Program-made: the position numbers and the translations under genes | In this document: positions 1 to 8,205 of the stretch, piece by piece | Numbering within the stretch: position 1 is the stretch's first letter | Layout of the letters: each line of letters opens with the position of its first letter | Source: Chitinophaga filiformis | GTDB taxonomy: Bacteria > Bacteroidota > Bacteroidia > Chitinophagales > Chitinophagaceae | Reading direction: 5' to 3' | NCBI RefSeq assembly: GCF_021646545.1 | Contig: NZ_JAKIRP010000016.1 | Location: forward strand, 1-64,000 | DNA length: 64,000 bases | The notes under the pieces: generated by a model | Seen by the model: only the letters and a program-made list of their open reading frames with translations | What the model was told of the DNA's origin: nothing | Database searches by the model: none

Positions 1-1259
1 ATCGGGTTGTTATCTGGTAACAGATGTCCTGTTTGAGCATATGCGCATAGTTTATTCCATCTTTTTATGCTATAAGCCAGTGCTTGTCCAATTGGGCTCT
101 TAGGAAGGACTTGTGGATACTGGTTAATCATCCATACCCCTAACTCAGCGAGGATAGGAACAGCCTTCTCAAAACGGTGAGATTTACGATCTGCTATATC
201 ATATGCCTGAGCATTGCATTCCCGCTCTATTTCATAGAGTAGCTGTATTTGCTGAAGAACATGCTCCGCACGGGTGCGATCATGTTCCAGCGCATCTACA
301 AAATATCTACGCGCATGAGCCATGCAATGGATGAGATTTATTCCACTGCTTTCGGCAATCGTATCGTAGATCTGGTAACCATCCGTCTGGATTGTACCTT
401 TAAATTTTTGTAACATTTGTGTGGGGCCATCTTTATTGCGCCCCTCCTGGTAGTCGAAGACTACCAGCTTGTTTATACTGTCCTGATAGGCCCAAAAGAA
501 GCCTCGATGAGTTTTTCCTTTCTTATCCTTGTCCAGTACTGGCATGGGACTCTCGTCGCACTGTATGTAGTCAGCATTAAGTACCTGATCGACGAGAGCT
601 CCATAAAGAGGGGTTATCAGGTTAGCCGCAGCACCAACCCAATCCGTCAACGTCGAATACGGAAGTTTTACTCCGGAACGCTCAAAACGTTGCATTTGAC
701 GATGCAGGGGCAAGTGATCAACAAATTTATCGATGATCATTTGAGTTAACAGCCCCGGTCCTGCAATGCATTTCGGCAATGGCATGTCTGGCAATGGTGC
801 TGTTATTATCTGGGAGGAATCTGCATTAGATTCCGGTGCCAGATACTTGGGCCGGATGTATCGTTTAACATATAGTTCTGCAGCCTTGTATTCCAAAACT
901 TCTGTTTCCAGTTGCCCAATCCTCTTGCTTCCTTGTGGAAGATCTATCGGGTCTATAATAATTTCCTCTCTGCGTAAGTGATCGGGTAATTTATTTCTAC
1001 CTGGGTGCTGAACCGGATCCGTATTGATTTTGTTACGGGTATAGGAGATTTTCTGGGCACTTATAATACTGCTGGTGGCCGTTTGGTCAGCTTTCATATC
1101 CAGTGATAATTGCTGTACTGATGCCTCTGTGGAAACAAACTTCTCGTGACGGCTACCAAAGATCATCTTCTTCAATACGGCCAGCTCGTGCTTTAACTGG
1201 CTGATGGTTTGTTCAGCCTGTTCATAACGTTCCTTATAATCAATGTTGGGGTGTTGCAT
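1..1259 (-). CDS. tnpC: IS66 transposase TnpC (partial, C-terminus beyond window)
   Basis: An uninterrupted frame of 419 codons runs from an ATG at 1259 to the window edge. The N-terminus is a leucine-zipper-like helix (residues about 5-45). The usual IS66 zinc-finger segment is present but lacks the CxxC cysteines, as I recall for the Bacteroidota subgroup. The DDE transposase domain follows, with first Asp in YIQCDESP, second Asp in IQTDGYQIYD, and the conserved HCMAHARRYF helix. A glutamate in YEIEREC is the likely third catalytic residue. It acts with TnpA and TnpB in transposition. No frameshift is seen in the visible part, so the element may still be active. Confidence 0.93.
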   Translation of the reverse strand, partial: MQHPNIDYKERYEQAEQTISQLKHELAVLKKMIFGSRHEKFVSTEASVQQLSLDMKADQTATSSIISAQKISYTRNKINTDPVQHPGRNKLPDHLRREEIIIDPIDLPQGSKRIGQLETEVLEYKAAELYVKRYIRPKYLAPESNADSSQIITAPLPDMPLPKCIAGPGLLTQMIIDKFVDHLPLHRQMQRFERSGVKLPYSTLTDWVGAAANLITPLYGALVDQVLNADYIQCDESPMPVLDKDKKGKTHRGFFWAYQDSINKLVVFDYQEGRNKDGPTQMLQKFKGTIQTDGYQIYDTIAESSGINLIHCMAHARRYFVDALEHDRTRAEHVLQQIQLLYEIERECNAQAYDIADRKSHRFEKAVPILAELGVWMINQYPQVLPKSPIGQALAYSIKRWNKLCAYAQTGHLLPDNNP

Positions 1260-1309
1260 CGTTAGGTGCAATGTTAGCCAATCATTCTGTAAATATTGTT
1301 AGCGCGATG

Positions 1310-1672
1310 TTAACGTGCTGGCATTCTTTGATTATATCGTTTTCGATAGTGCACCTTTTCCAGACTAATCCCCTGCAAGATCAATATCAGCTGGCTATAG
1401 TTAATCACCACATGTGTTTGATCGTGCAGGAATGGTGGTAATTCAAACGTACCTTCCTCCAATCGTTTATGAAAGATGGCAAAGCCATCGCCCTGCCAAA
1501 CGAGTAATTTCAGCTGGTTACGATTATTGTTCAGGAAAATAAATACAGCCAGCGACAACGGGTCTACCTTCATCTGCTCTCTAGCGATAGATGCCAGGCT
1601 ATAAAAGCTCTTGTTGATGTTAATAGGGGATCTGTAAAGAAAATACCTGCATTCTGGGTTTAAAGCAATCAT
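1310..1672 (-). CDS. tnpB: IS66 family insertion sequence element accessory protein TnpB
   Basis: A 120-residue protein with the size and sequence of the IS66 Orf2/TnpB family: the motif LAVFIFLNNNRNQLKLLVW near the middle and a GDGFAIFHKRLEEGTF segment. TnpB is required for transposition of many IS66 elements, but its biochemical role is unknown. It starts 2 nt after the tnpA stop codon, consistent with translational coupling, and is followed by a 50-nt gap before tnpC. Length is normal and no disruption is seen. Confidence 0.92.
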   Translation of the reverse strand: MIALNPECRYFLYRSPININKSFYSLASIAREQMKVDPLSLAVFIFLNNNRNQLKLLVWQGDGFAIFHKRLEEGTFELPPFLHDQTHVVINYSQLILILQGISLEKVHYRKRYNQRMPAR

Positions 1673-1674
1673 CT

Positions 1675-2019
1675 TTATGCGGATAATAGTTCTTTTAAGA
1701 AAGACACCGGAACAGGATGGTTAAGTATGAGTTTCCTATTATCAGGCAACAAGTATTCAGCAAAAGGAATTATCGGGTTCGTTCTTTCTGGGATCAGGGC
1801 AACAAAAGAACCAGGCTGATTTACTTTGGATTTTCTCTTACGCCCTATATCGAACTGCTTTATCCAGTTCTTCAACGCATTTACTGATATTTGTTTTTGT
1901 TCACAGAATACCTTCATCTTCAGGTTACTTTGCTGCCATTCAGAAAGTAACCGCTTCTTTTCAGTGACAGACATACGTACCGCTGCCTCTTCTCTTGGTT
2001 GTGATAAATCCTCGATCAT
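1675..2019 (-). CDS. tnpA: IS66 accessory protein TnpA (helix-turn-helix)
   Basis: A 114-residue basic protein starting at the ATG at 2019. It has the TnpA/transposase-8-like helix-turn-helix (KRLLSEWQQSNLKMKVFCEQ, then SVNALKNWIKQF) in its first 60 residues, and the variable C-terminal tail usual in IS66 TnpA. It is the first gene of the element and presumably binds the IS ends. The stop codon lies immediately before tnpB. Confidence 0.88.
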   Translation of the reverse strand: MIEDLSQPREEAAVRMSVTEKKRLLSEWQQSNLKMKVFCEQKQISVNALKNWIKQFDIGRKRKSKVNQPGSFVALIPERTNPIIPFAEYLLPDNRKLILNHPVPVSFLKELLSA

Positions 2020-2048
2020 AATGAGCGCAAACTAATCACTTTCGATGA

Positions 2049-2681
2049 TTAGGAGAAGATGCTGTTGCTCGTAGGGATACAAGCTCCTTCTACAGCATTG
2101 ATCTCTACCGGGAAGATGGAAGCCAGCTGCCTGCGTGCCGGCGTGTTAGGATCTGCAACTGCCCCTGTTTCTGGCGGCAGGGTTACGTTGATGGTGATCT
2201 TATTACCTATATGCGTAGCGCCGCCATCACTATCGTTCTGTAAAGTGGCAGACCAGTTGACTTTAACTTTTTTATTCGCCCGTGATAATTTGCTCAGGCT
2301 AAAAATAGCTCGTTCATATGGGATCATCTGCGTATTGGCTTGCGCTGTGCCAGCCACCAGGTTTTCGGGCCGGTTCAGTCCTCCGAGTCTTGAGCCCTGT
2401 ATATGAAGCCATTCCCAGCTTTTAGCGGCAGCTGCACGGGGGTTATAAATATGTACATAATCTCTTGCAGAATATCCGAACATCGCATCTTTCTGCCCCT
2501 TACCACGGCCACCGCGTACTGCTTTTCGGTCATATTCTTTTTCCCTCGTTTTTGGAATGGTCACGGGCGCCAGCACTCTTGCGGGAGGAGCCCCCGGCGC
2601 CCTGGTGACTTGTCGCGCGGATCCATCTATTACAGGTTCATTAATGATAGATGCAAGGAGTGCCATTGGCATGCGCTTCAA
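2049..2681 (-). pseudogene. Polymorphic-toxin-like C-terminal part, His-Me-finger nuclease-like
   Basis: A 210-codon frame overlapping the preceding gene by 41 nt in another frame. Residues about 85-125 carry WEWLHIQGSRLGG, NLVAGT, AN and MIPYE, a spacing resembling His-Me-finger (DNA/RNA non-specific) toxin nucleases, where the His, Asn and Glu are functional; this is pattern resemblance only. The N-terminal part is Pro/Ala/Arg-rich like a linker. The simplest reading is that this is the C-terminal half of the 2641-3507 protein, separated by a frameshift; independent translation from the ATG at 2681 cannot be excluded. The stop codon sits at the IS66 end, so the C-terminus may also be truncated. 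Confidence 0.5.
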
Positions 2682-3507
2682 TATATTCTTCGGCTACATA
2701 TAAGGAAATATCACTGCTTCGTTCCTGGTAGTAAGGTAGTTTTGCATTTTTATAGGCCGTTTTTACTTTTGCCAGCCCATATGCATCTTCCGAACGAATA
2801 CGTACACCGGGAATGGCTTTCTCTATTTCTTCCTTTTTGTCACCGGCTGTTTTCAATAGGTAAAACTCTCCTTCCTTTGCAGCCGCAAACCTAAACTCTA
2901 TATTCCCATACTCACCCTCACTACTGGTTTCCCTATGTGCTCCCCCTGCCATGGCATTGCCGGTTAATTCGTGCCATAAGGATTCTGCCTGTCCGGCATA
3001 CCCTGGGGATGCGCCCCTCAGTTTACCTACGAGCGCGTTAATGGTGGTAGCAGTAGCAGCGTTTTCTGAAGTATAAACAGGTAAATGTTGCTGGGCATAG
3101 GCAGCTTTGGTATGTTCTGACTCCTTATCCAATAAGGCAAGGTCCGAAACCTTTACATACAGGTCAACCTTGTTAACCCGCTCTATGTTAGGAACCCCGG
3201 AAAATACCCAGTCCGAGACCTCTCCCAGGCGTACATATAAAGTAGGTGTATTGGCATTGGCTTGCTGCTCCGCCTCCGATTCCAACATCACCTCCAGTTC
3301 TTCCGCATCGTATTGGTCCCCATTGGCTTGCGCCTGCTCCAGTACGCGTTTGATCCTGGCCTCTGTTAATGGTACTAGTGTTCGCTGCACGGGTTGTTTG
3401 TGTATAGGCACTACAGCGGGCATAGATCTGCCTTGGGAGAAATTGTTACCGGCAACGGACCGTCCGTTTATATCACTGGTCCTTGCCTGCAGATGTTCAG
3501 TTAGCAT
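2641..3507 (-). CDS. Polymorphic toxin / eCIS-cargo-like protein, N-terminal part
   Basis: A 288-codon frame beginning with a short leader containing GRSMPAVVPIHKQPVQR, a type of N-terminus I recall from long Chitinophagaceae proteins with DUF4157 or toxin domains thought to be loaded into contractile injection systems. No Sec signal peptide is seen. Residues 50-80 are Gln/Glu-rich and helical (linker-like). Residues 90-140 (LYVRLGEVSDWVFSG) and 165-290 form folded regions I do not recognise. The frame ends in TAA at 2643-2641, while a continuing frame opens 41 nt upstream. Probably the front half of a frameshifted effector; no injection-system structural gene is in the window. Confidence 0.5.
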   Translation of the reverse strand: MLTEHLQARTSDINGRSVAGNNFSQGRSMPAVVPIHKQPVQRTLVPLTEARIKRVLEQAQANGDQYDAEELEVMLESEAEQQANANTPTLYVRLGEVSDWVFSGVPNIERVNKVDLYVKVSDLALLDKESEHTKAAYAQQHLPVYTSENAATATTINALVGKLRGASPGYAGQAESLWHELTGNAMAGGAHRETSSEGEYGNIEFRFAAAKEGEFYLLKTAGDKKEEIEKAIPGVRIRSEDAYGLAKVKTAYKNAKLPYYQERSSDISLYVAEEYIEAHANGTPCIYH

Positions 3508-3579
3508 ACTTGTAATATAGGGGAAATATTATACTTTTTAACCTTTCCTCTTTGCTGCTGATATGGATACCCCGCATGA

Positions 3580-3723
3580 CGGACATTAGCCTTGCTAAGT
3601 TTGGGCTGGAACGGCGTTGATTGGCATTATAAAGCAACAGCGCTGCCTGCAGGCGGTAAAGTCATTGTGGAAGCGGAAAATTTGCCAGGGAGGTATACGG
3701 TGAAGGAACTGCTGCTTACATAA
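3580..3723 (+). pseudogene. Short decayed coding remnant in an otherwise gene-free stretch
   Basis: Between the toxin-like gene and the GH51 start (3508-3953) no complete gene is visible. One 47-codon open stretch, ending in TAA at 3721, reads GWNGVDWHYKATALPAGG and then KVIVEAENLPGRYTV. The phrase GGKVIVEAEN resembles the start of carbohydrate-binding (CBM6-type) modules, so this could be a leftover of a glycan-active gene. It has no plausible start codon and is too short to classify. The opposite-strand open frame at 3627-3881 looks like its shadow. Confidence 0.22.
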
Positions 3724-3953
3724 AAAACGTCTTCACTGTTTACGAATGGCTTCCCTCTGATTGGAGAGTTTTGACTGCATAGCTGGAATATTCCCCAATT
3801 TGCCGGCCAGCGCGAATTATTTTTGATAGGTGTTGTTCCCTCCTTACAAGCGGGTAGGCGTAACCTTGCCCCGTTTTTCAACTTGATCGAAAAAAAATGA
3901 TAAATTGGCGGTCTTGTTCATTTTGGTTATCAGTTGATTTAAACGTTCCTTTT

Positions 3954-5507
3954 ATGAAGTGTTCTCTATTTTGTTTAGCGTGTCTCCTTTCAATCACCGC
4001 ATTTTCGCAAACGCCTTTCAAATCAGAAATAACCATTGACGCAACACAAAAAGGAGAAGAAATTAGTCCGCTTCAATATGGTCAATTCATTGAGCATTTA
4101 GGGAGGGCTATCACTGGAGGCATTTATGATGAACATTCTAAATTATCAGACTCAAATGGTTTTAGAATGGATGTACTGGAAAAGGTTAAGGAATTGCGCA
4201 CTCCTCTATTACGGTATCCCGGCGGAACTTTTACAAAAATATACCACTGGGAGGATGGCGTTGGTCCGAAAGCATTTCGTAAAAAACGGAAAAATCTTAT
4301 ATGGGGAGGTGTGGACGATAACCATTTTGGTACAGCAGAATTCATCGCTTACTGCCGTAAAATTGGGGCCGAACCTTTTCTGGTTGTCAATATGGCAACG
4401 GGAACACCCGAGGAAGCTGCCAACTGGGTGGAATATTGCAACGGCACAACTGACACGTATTACGCCAATTTGCGAAGGAAAGATGGATTTGAAAAGCCCT
4501 TTAACGTAAAATATTGGGGGATTGGTAATGAGGAAGGAGCAGAACCTGATATGGGGCGACACCAGAATGTTGACCAGTATATCAAAGACACGTGGCAATT
4601 TGTCAAAATGATGAAACTTCAGGACAGCAGTTTGAAACTCATCCTGGTTGGAAACTCAGACGACCTTTCCTGGAGCCGTACGGTGCTCGCCAGGTTAGGA
4701 CCGATATGCGATTATTTATCAATTCATCTTTATTCCATCCCGGCCGATACGACTTTTAGTTCACTCATTCAATCAATCGACCGCATTGAACAACCGCTTA
4801 CCCAGGTAGATTCCCTATTGGCGGCAACACCCGTCAAAGTCGAAAACTTTAGTCCGTGGTATAGATTTCCCCCAAGATCAGAGCAAGTAAAAATTGCGGT
4901 AGACGAATGGGGCATCTGGGACATTAATTCCGGCAAAGGCAAAGGCGCCTATAGGTTGGAATACCAATACAATTGGATGCACGCTTTGGGTGTGGCCACG
5001 TTTTTAAATCTCTTTCAACGTCATAGCGGTTCTATAGGCATGGCTACCTGGGCCCAGACTGTCAATGTACTTGCCCCGATCATGTCTGATTCAGCTGGTT
5101 CATACCGTCAAACGATATTTGCACCTCTTCAAGCGTTTAGAGACTATACAGGGAAATACAACTTGCCGACACAAGCTACAACACATCAATCAAGTCCCGG
5201 AATTAAAGCAATCGATGCTGCATCAAGCAGGTCTGCCGACGGCCATCAAATTATACTTACGTTGGTGAACAGGGATGTTGATCACTCCATTGAAACAGTT
5301 GTCCACGTTAAAAATCACCAACAAAACGGACAGCGGGTAACCTTAAAACAAATTTCCTATACAGGGAAAAGTCTGTACGGCGTTAACTCTGCAACACATG
5401 AAAACACGGTAATAAAAACGCAAATTAAGAAAAACGTGGACCCGACTGATTTCAAGATCGTGCTATCACCAGCATCGTTTGTCGTTATCGTGCTGAACGG
5501 CCTGTGA
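3954..5507 (+). CDS. Secreted alpha-L-arabinofuranosidase, GH51
   Basis: A 517-residue glycoside hydrolase with a signal peptide (MKCSLFCLACLLSITAFSQ); this start at 3954 is preferred over the in-frame ATG at 3897 because the signal peptide then lies at the N-terminus. The family features are SPLQYGQFIEHLGRAITGG, LLRYPGGTF, the acid/base Glu in WGIGNEE (residue 193) and the nucleophile Glu in VDEWGIW (about residue 318). A beta-sandwich C-terminal domain follows from about residue 390. GH51 enzymes remove alpha-L-arabinofuranosyl side chains from arabinoxylan and arabinan by a retaining mechanism. It probably acts in the periplasm or at the cell surface. It stands alone, without SusCD partners. 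Confidence 0.93.
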   Translation: MKCSLFCLACLLSITAFSQTPFKSEITIDATQKGEEISPLQYGQFIEHLGRAITGGIYDEHSKLSDSNGFRMDVLEKVKELRTPLLRYPGGTFTKIYHWEDGVGPKAFRKKRKNLIWGGVDDNHFGTAEFIAYCRKIGAEPFLVVNMATGTPEEAANWVEYCNGTTDTYYANLRRKDGFEKPFNVKYWGIGNEEGAEPDMGRHQNVDQYIKDTWQFVKMMKLQDSSLKLILVGNSDDLSWSRTVLARLGPICDYLSIHLYSIPADTTFSSLIQSIDRIEQPLTQVDSLLAATPVKVENFSPWYRFPPRSEQVKIAVDEWGIWDINSGKGKGAYRLEYQYNWMHALGVATFLNLFQRHSGSIGMATWAQTVNVLAPIMSDSAGSYRQTIFAPLQAFRDYTGKYNLPTQATTHQSSPGIKAIDAASSRSADGHQIILTLVNRDVDHSIETVVHVKNHQQNGQRVTLKQISYTGKSLYGVNSATHENTVIKTQIKKNVDPTDFKIVLSPASFVVIVLNGL

Positions 5508-5662
5508 TAGATTTTTCTGTAGGATTTTTTAGAGCATATAACTTTCAACAGGGCAAACTTTCATATTGCCGATAAAAAAGGTCCGGTAACATTTCAGTTC
5601 GTCCGGATACTTACAAACAAGGCATTACATCTGCCTTACAACTCTTTCATTTTTCGACTATT

Positions 5663-6145
5663 TCAAATCAGCTTATAAATAAACTCTTCTATTTCTGCTT
5701 GTCGCGCATTGGCAAAACCTTTGTCTGTACCAACTTTCACAAAACTGCATTTCTCTAAAACTTTCTGTGAGCCAAAATTGTCGAATGCAACCCGGCCGAA
5801 AACAGGCCGCCTGCTTTCTGTTTTCAGCAACTCCCGAAGTGCTTTTGTCGCAATACCTTTACCCCAAAAATTCTTGTCAATCCAATAGGTTACTTCTGCA
5901 TCACCTTCTATTTCAAATGCTGCAATACTTCCCGCGATAGTATCATTCACAATTATTGTCCGCATATTTATAGTCGGGTCATTCAACAGTTTTGTATATT
6001 TCTCAAGATATGCAGCTTTGTCTGTAGGGTCTTTTGATGTGAATGCAGCTAAATAGTTTGCTTCACTATCAAGCTGAAACGTGAAGAAGAGCTCTAAATC
6101 AGTGATTACTGTCTTTCGCAATATTATTTCACTATCGTTTATCAT
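5663..6145 (-). CDS. GNAT family N-acetyltransferase (RimJ/RimL-like)
   Basis: A 160-residue single-domain GCN5-related acetyltransferase. It opens with NDSEIILRKTVITDLELFFTFQ, has a central beta-strand region ending in EVTYWIDKNFWGKGIATKAL (the acetyl-CoA-binding V/Q-x-x-G-x-G/A signature appears as WGKGIA at about residues 93-98) and the late FDNFGSQKVLEKCSF helix typical of the RimJ/RimL subgroup. The substrate cannot be read from sequence. It opens an AT-rich run of orphan genes and is divergent from the gene at 6213. Confidence 0.85.
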   Translation of the reverse strand: MINDSEIILRKTVITDLELFFTFQLDSEANYLAAFTSKDPTDKAAYLEKYTKLLNDPTINMRTIIVNDTIAGSIAAFEIEGDAEVTYWIDKNFWGKGIATKALRELLKTESRRPVFGRVAFDNFGSQKVLEKCSFVKVGTDKGFANARQAEIEEFIYKLI

Positions 6146-6212
6146 TTCTCTATATTATTTTTCGATTAGTAAGCCATTATACACCATTTCAATTATCCTG
6201 TATATTTATGAT

Positions 6213-6614
6213 ATGAAGATAGAATTTCTCGATGATATCAGCGCGGGCGGCAAGTTTACACAAGTGGTTTCAAACCAGCTTGTCCGTTTATACGATTTCA
6301 ACACCATCCAGGCCACAAAATTAAAAGAGAATATTACAGAGAAGATCCTGAAGACCAATCAGATGCTTGATCTCTCATCACTTGATTTCATTGAGCCAAT
6401 TAATTGCAATTTGATGTTTGTAATTTCAGACAAAGATGAAGGATTAAAGACTGATGATAATTTTAATTTTATGTGTGCGCTGACGCTTTCGTCATACCAG
6501 GAAATGGTACTGCTAATTGAGCCCTTCTGTGAAGAGGGAACCGATGGATATCAATGGCTTTATGAGATAGATACCCCAATTGACCTGCTGTTTTCACCTG
6601 GAGGGACCTGGTAA
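6213..6614 (+). CDS. Hypothetical protein (orphan, immunity-sized)
   Basis: A 133-residue acidic protein with no signal peptide, starting MKIEFLDDISAGGKF. The open frame extends upstream to 6081, but that part overlaps the divergent GNAT gene and looks non-coding, so the ATG at 6213 is chosen. It ends in a distinctive tail (LLFSPGGTW), and YQWLYEID is another striking segment. I cannot assign a domain. Size, acidity and neighbourhood are compatible with an immunity-type protein, but nothing in the sequence proves this. Confidence 0.7.
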   Translation: MKIEFLDDISAGGKFTQVVSNQLVRLYDFNTIQATKLKENITEKILKTNQMLDLSSLDFIEPINCNLMFVISDKDEGLKTDDNFNFMCALTLSSYQEMVLLIEPFCEEGTDGYQWLYEIDTPIDLLFSPGGTW

Positions 6615-6632
6615 CGGAGTTTTGCAGTCATG

Positions 6633-7289
6633 TTAAACGTTACCTGTCATCAAATTCGCGATCCGCTCACAATTGTCTATTCCCATTTTTGCAAGTGTTT
6701 TTTGAATTCGCAGTTCAAAATGGTCTTGCTGTAACCTGATTTTCTGAAGTTCCCCTTGTAGATCCTGTTGAGACACACTAATCAGCAATGGAGTATTTTT
6801 TAATTCCTCCCGAGTTGACTCGCTGTAACCAGAAAACTCAATTACTTGTTGGTCCGTTCTATAATAAATCCATGGATGTCCTATCCATAGCTGGTTCCAC
6901 TCACCAGGCAGCTTTGTATGAATATCTTCCCATTCTACAATGTTACCGATATCACCACAACAAGTGGGCTCAATGTAAATTCGATGATTTTCTTCCAGCA
7001 CGATTCCTCCACTTATTATCCCAACTTGTTCCTCAAAATCTGACAAGTCGACATCTCTAAGTTCGTTTTTTATGACTTCTTACAGTTCATCATCATTGAT
7101 TGTAGATATATCTACCAAATAACTTCCCTTTCTAACAGCTTCCAAACGTCCTAAGTTTCGGGCAGACATACATTTTTTCCAAAATTGATTCCGGTCTTCA
7201 GGCAATTCAATTATGTCACTATTGGATTCCTGCTCGTCCTTGGCTAAGAAATCATATGGGTCTATCTCAATTGTATTAATTAGTCGCAT
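6633..7289 (-). pseudogene. Hypothetical gene interrupted by an in-frame TAA
   Basis: Two adjacent open segments, 7289-7080 (69 codons) and 7079-6633, lie in the same reading frame and are separated only by a single TAA at 7082-7080. Reading through gives one 218-residue protein: an N-terminal half ending SYLVDISTINDDEL, then EVIKNELRDVDLSDFEEQVG and a C-terminal half with EPTCCGDIGN, WIGHPWIYYR and a final coiled-coil-like KIRLQQDHFELRIQKTL. The second half has no ATG start of its own near the stop. A nonsense mutation (or sequencing error) in a once single gene is the best explanation. Function unknown. Confidence 0.75.
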
Positions 7290-7474
7290 TACATGAAGTT
7301 AATTCATTTTACAACCTGAGCCGAAAAATCAAAATGATAATTTAAATGATCTTTCTTAATTCTTCACATCCTGTGCACTTGTATGACAATTTGAATGATG
7401 ATTGATCGTCGTATAAAAAATGAACAAGATGAACAAAAAACAACTACTGAAGAACACATACTTTCGTTGGCGTT

Positions 7475-7933
7475 ATGAATAAAGAGAGATATCCATTGAA
7501 GACCAACATTTGCCACGCTAACTTTGAATTCGAAAGTCATGGCCCGAATGGCACAATAAAGAAAGTCATTGAATACTATGAAATAGGAAAAATGCCTGAT
7601 GGAACAGCGATTCTTAATTTAGGTTTCGGCGATTGGGACGATACTTTGGAAACAGTTGGTGATTTGACAATTTCAAATAATGCTGATCGCGACAAAGTTT
7701 TAGCAACAGTTGCAAGTTCTGCTTTGGACGTTACAGATCATTTTGGAAATGTGGCTATCTATGCAAAGGGAAGTACGCCTGCCAGAACAAGACTGTATCA
7801 GATGGGGCTGAATGCAAATATAAAAGAAATCGAGACGATTTTTGATATACTGGGATTGACTGCCTCTGGCTGGGAAAAACTTCAGCAAGGGGTCAACTAT
7901 ACAGAATTTTTAGTTACAAAGAAAAAATCATAA
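7475..7933 (+). CDS. DUF6934 family protein
   Basis: A 152-residue protein matching my memory of the Bacteroidota DUF6934 family: N-terminal MNKERYPLKTN, a KKVIEYYEIGKMPDG strand, ILNLGFGDWD, then NNADRDKVLATVASSALD and the conserved GSTPARTRLYQMGL segment, ending in YTEFLVTKKK. The fold is probably a small alpha/beta domain; its role is unknown, though such genes often sit in small two-gene cassettes. The next gene begins 6 nt downstream, as in other copies of this pair. Its start codon lies just after a possible TACTTTCG -7 box. Confidence 0.8.
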   Translation: MNKERYPLKTNICHANFEFESHGPNGTIKKVIEYYEIGKMPDGTAILNLGFGDWDDTLETVGDLTISNNADRDKVLATVASSALDVTDHFGNVAIYAKGSTPARTRLYQMGLNANIKEIETIFDILGLTASGWEKLQQGVNYTEFLVTKKKS

Positions 7934-7939
7934 ATTCGA

Positions 7940-8131
7940 ATGAAAAAGGGAAAAAATATGTCACCAAAGTTTTCTAAACTGTTAATTGAAAGGCAGAAAC
8001 CAGTGATAGGAAAGCTAAGCTTTTCCGAAGAAGACTTACGTAGGAGCACCTTTCTTAATAAGAAAATAGAACAAGCCAAACAAAGCTTAAAGCTGCATCC
8101 GGTTCCGATTGAGTTGTTAAGATCAAGGTAA
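7940..8131 (+). CDS. Small protein partnered with DUF6934
   Basis: A 63-residue, strongly basic protein (MKKGKNMSPKFSKLLIERQ...) separated from the DUF6934 gene by 6 nt and followed by a strong terminator, so the two clearly form an operon. It has no membrane segment or recognised domain; it looks like one amphipathic helix followed by a short KLHPVPIELL tail. The close coupling suggests a partner of the DUF6934 protein, possibly a toxin-antitoxin-like or adaptor pair, which is inference only. Confidence 0.6.
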   Translation: MKKGKNMSPKFSKLLIERQKPVIGKLSFSEEDLRRSTFLNKKIEQAKQSLKLHPVPIELLRSR

Positions 8132-8153
8132 CATCACATTACAATATAATTTC

Positions 8154-8180
8154 CAACGCCTCGCTTTTTGCGAGGCGTTG
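8154..8180. terminator. Bidirectional intrinsic terminator
   Basis: Perfect 11-bp stem CAACGCCTCGC / GCGAGGCGTTG with a five-T loop, between the convergent DUF6934 operon and the ankyrin gene. Confidence 0.85.
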
Positions 8181-8205
8181 CTTTATCCGGGAAATACCTT
8201 CAGAT

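Larger units (their letters stand above)
1..2052 (-). mobile_element. IS66-family insertion sequence, partial (left end outside window)
   Basis: Three genes in the canonical IS66 order tnpA-tnpB-tnpC lie on the minus strand, the last running off the window edge, so only the tnpA-side end is present. Just outside tnpA is an inverted repeat (CTAATCA at 2032-2038, TGATTAG at 2046-2052) that probably lies in or at the terminal repeat. IS66 elements normally make an 8-bp target duplication, which cannot be checked because the other end is missing. The neighbouring toxin-like ORF stops exactly here (TAA at 2051-2049), so the insertion may supply its stop codon. Confidence 0.85.

Noticed and set aside
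417..981. Open frames on the plus strand at 417-749 and 766-981
   Set aside because: They are antisense shadows of the intact IS66 transposase frame on the minus strand.
3627..3881. 84-codon minus-strand open frame
   Set aside because: Low-complexity reading without recognisable motifs, overlapping a better plus-strand coding remnant; not supported as a gene.
6081..6212. N-terminal extension of the 6213 gene
   Set aside because: It overlaps the divergent GNAT gene start and reads as AT-rich hydrophobic filler; the internal ATG at 6213 fits better.
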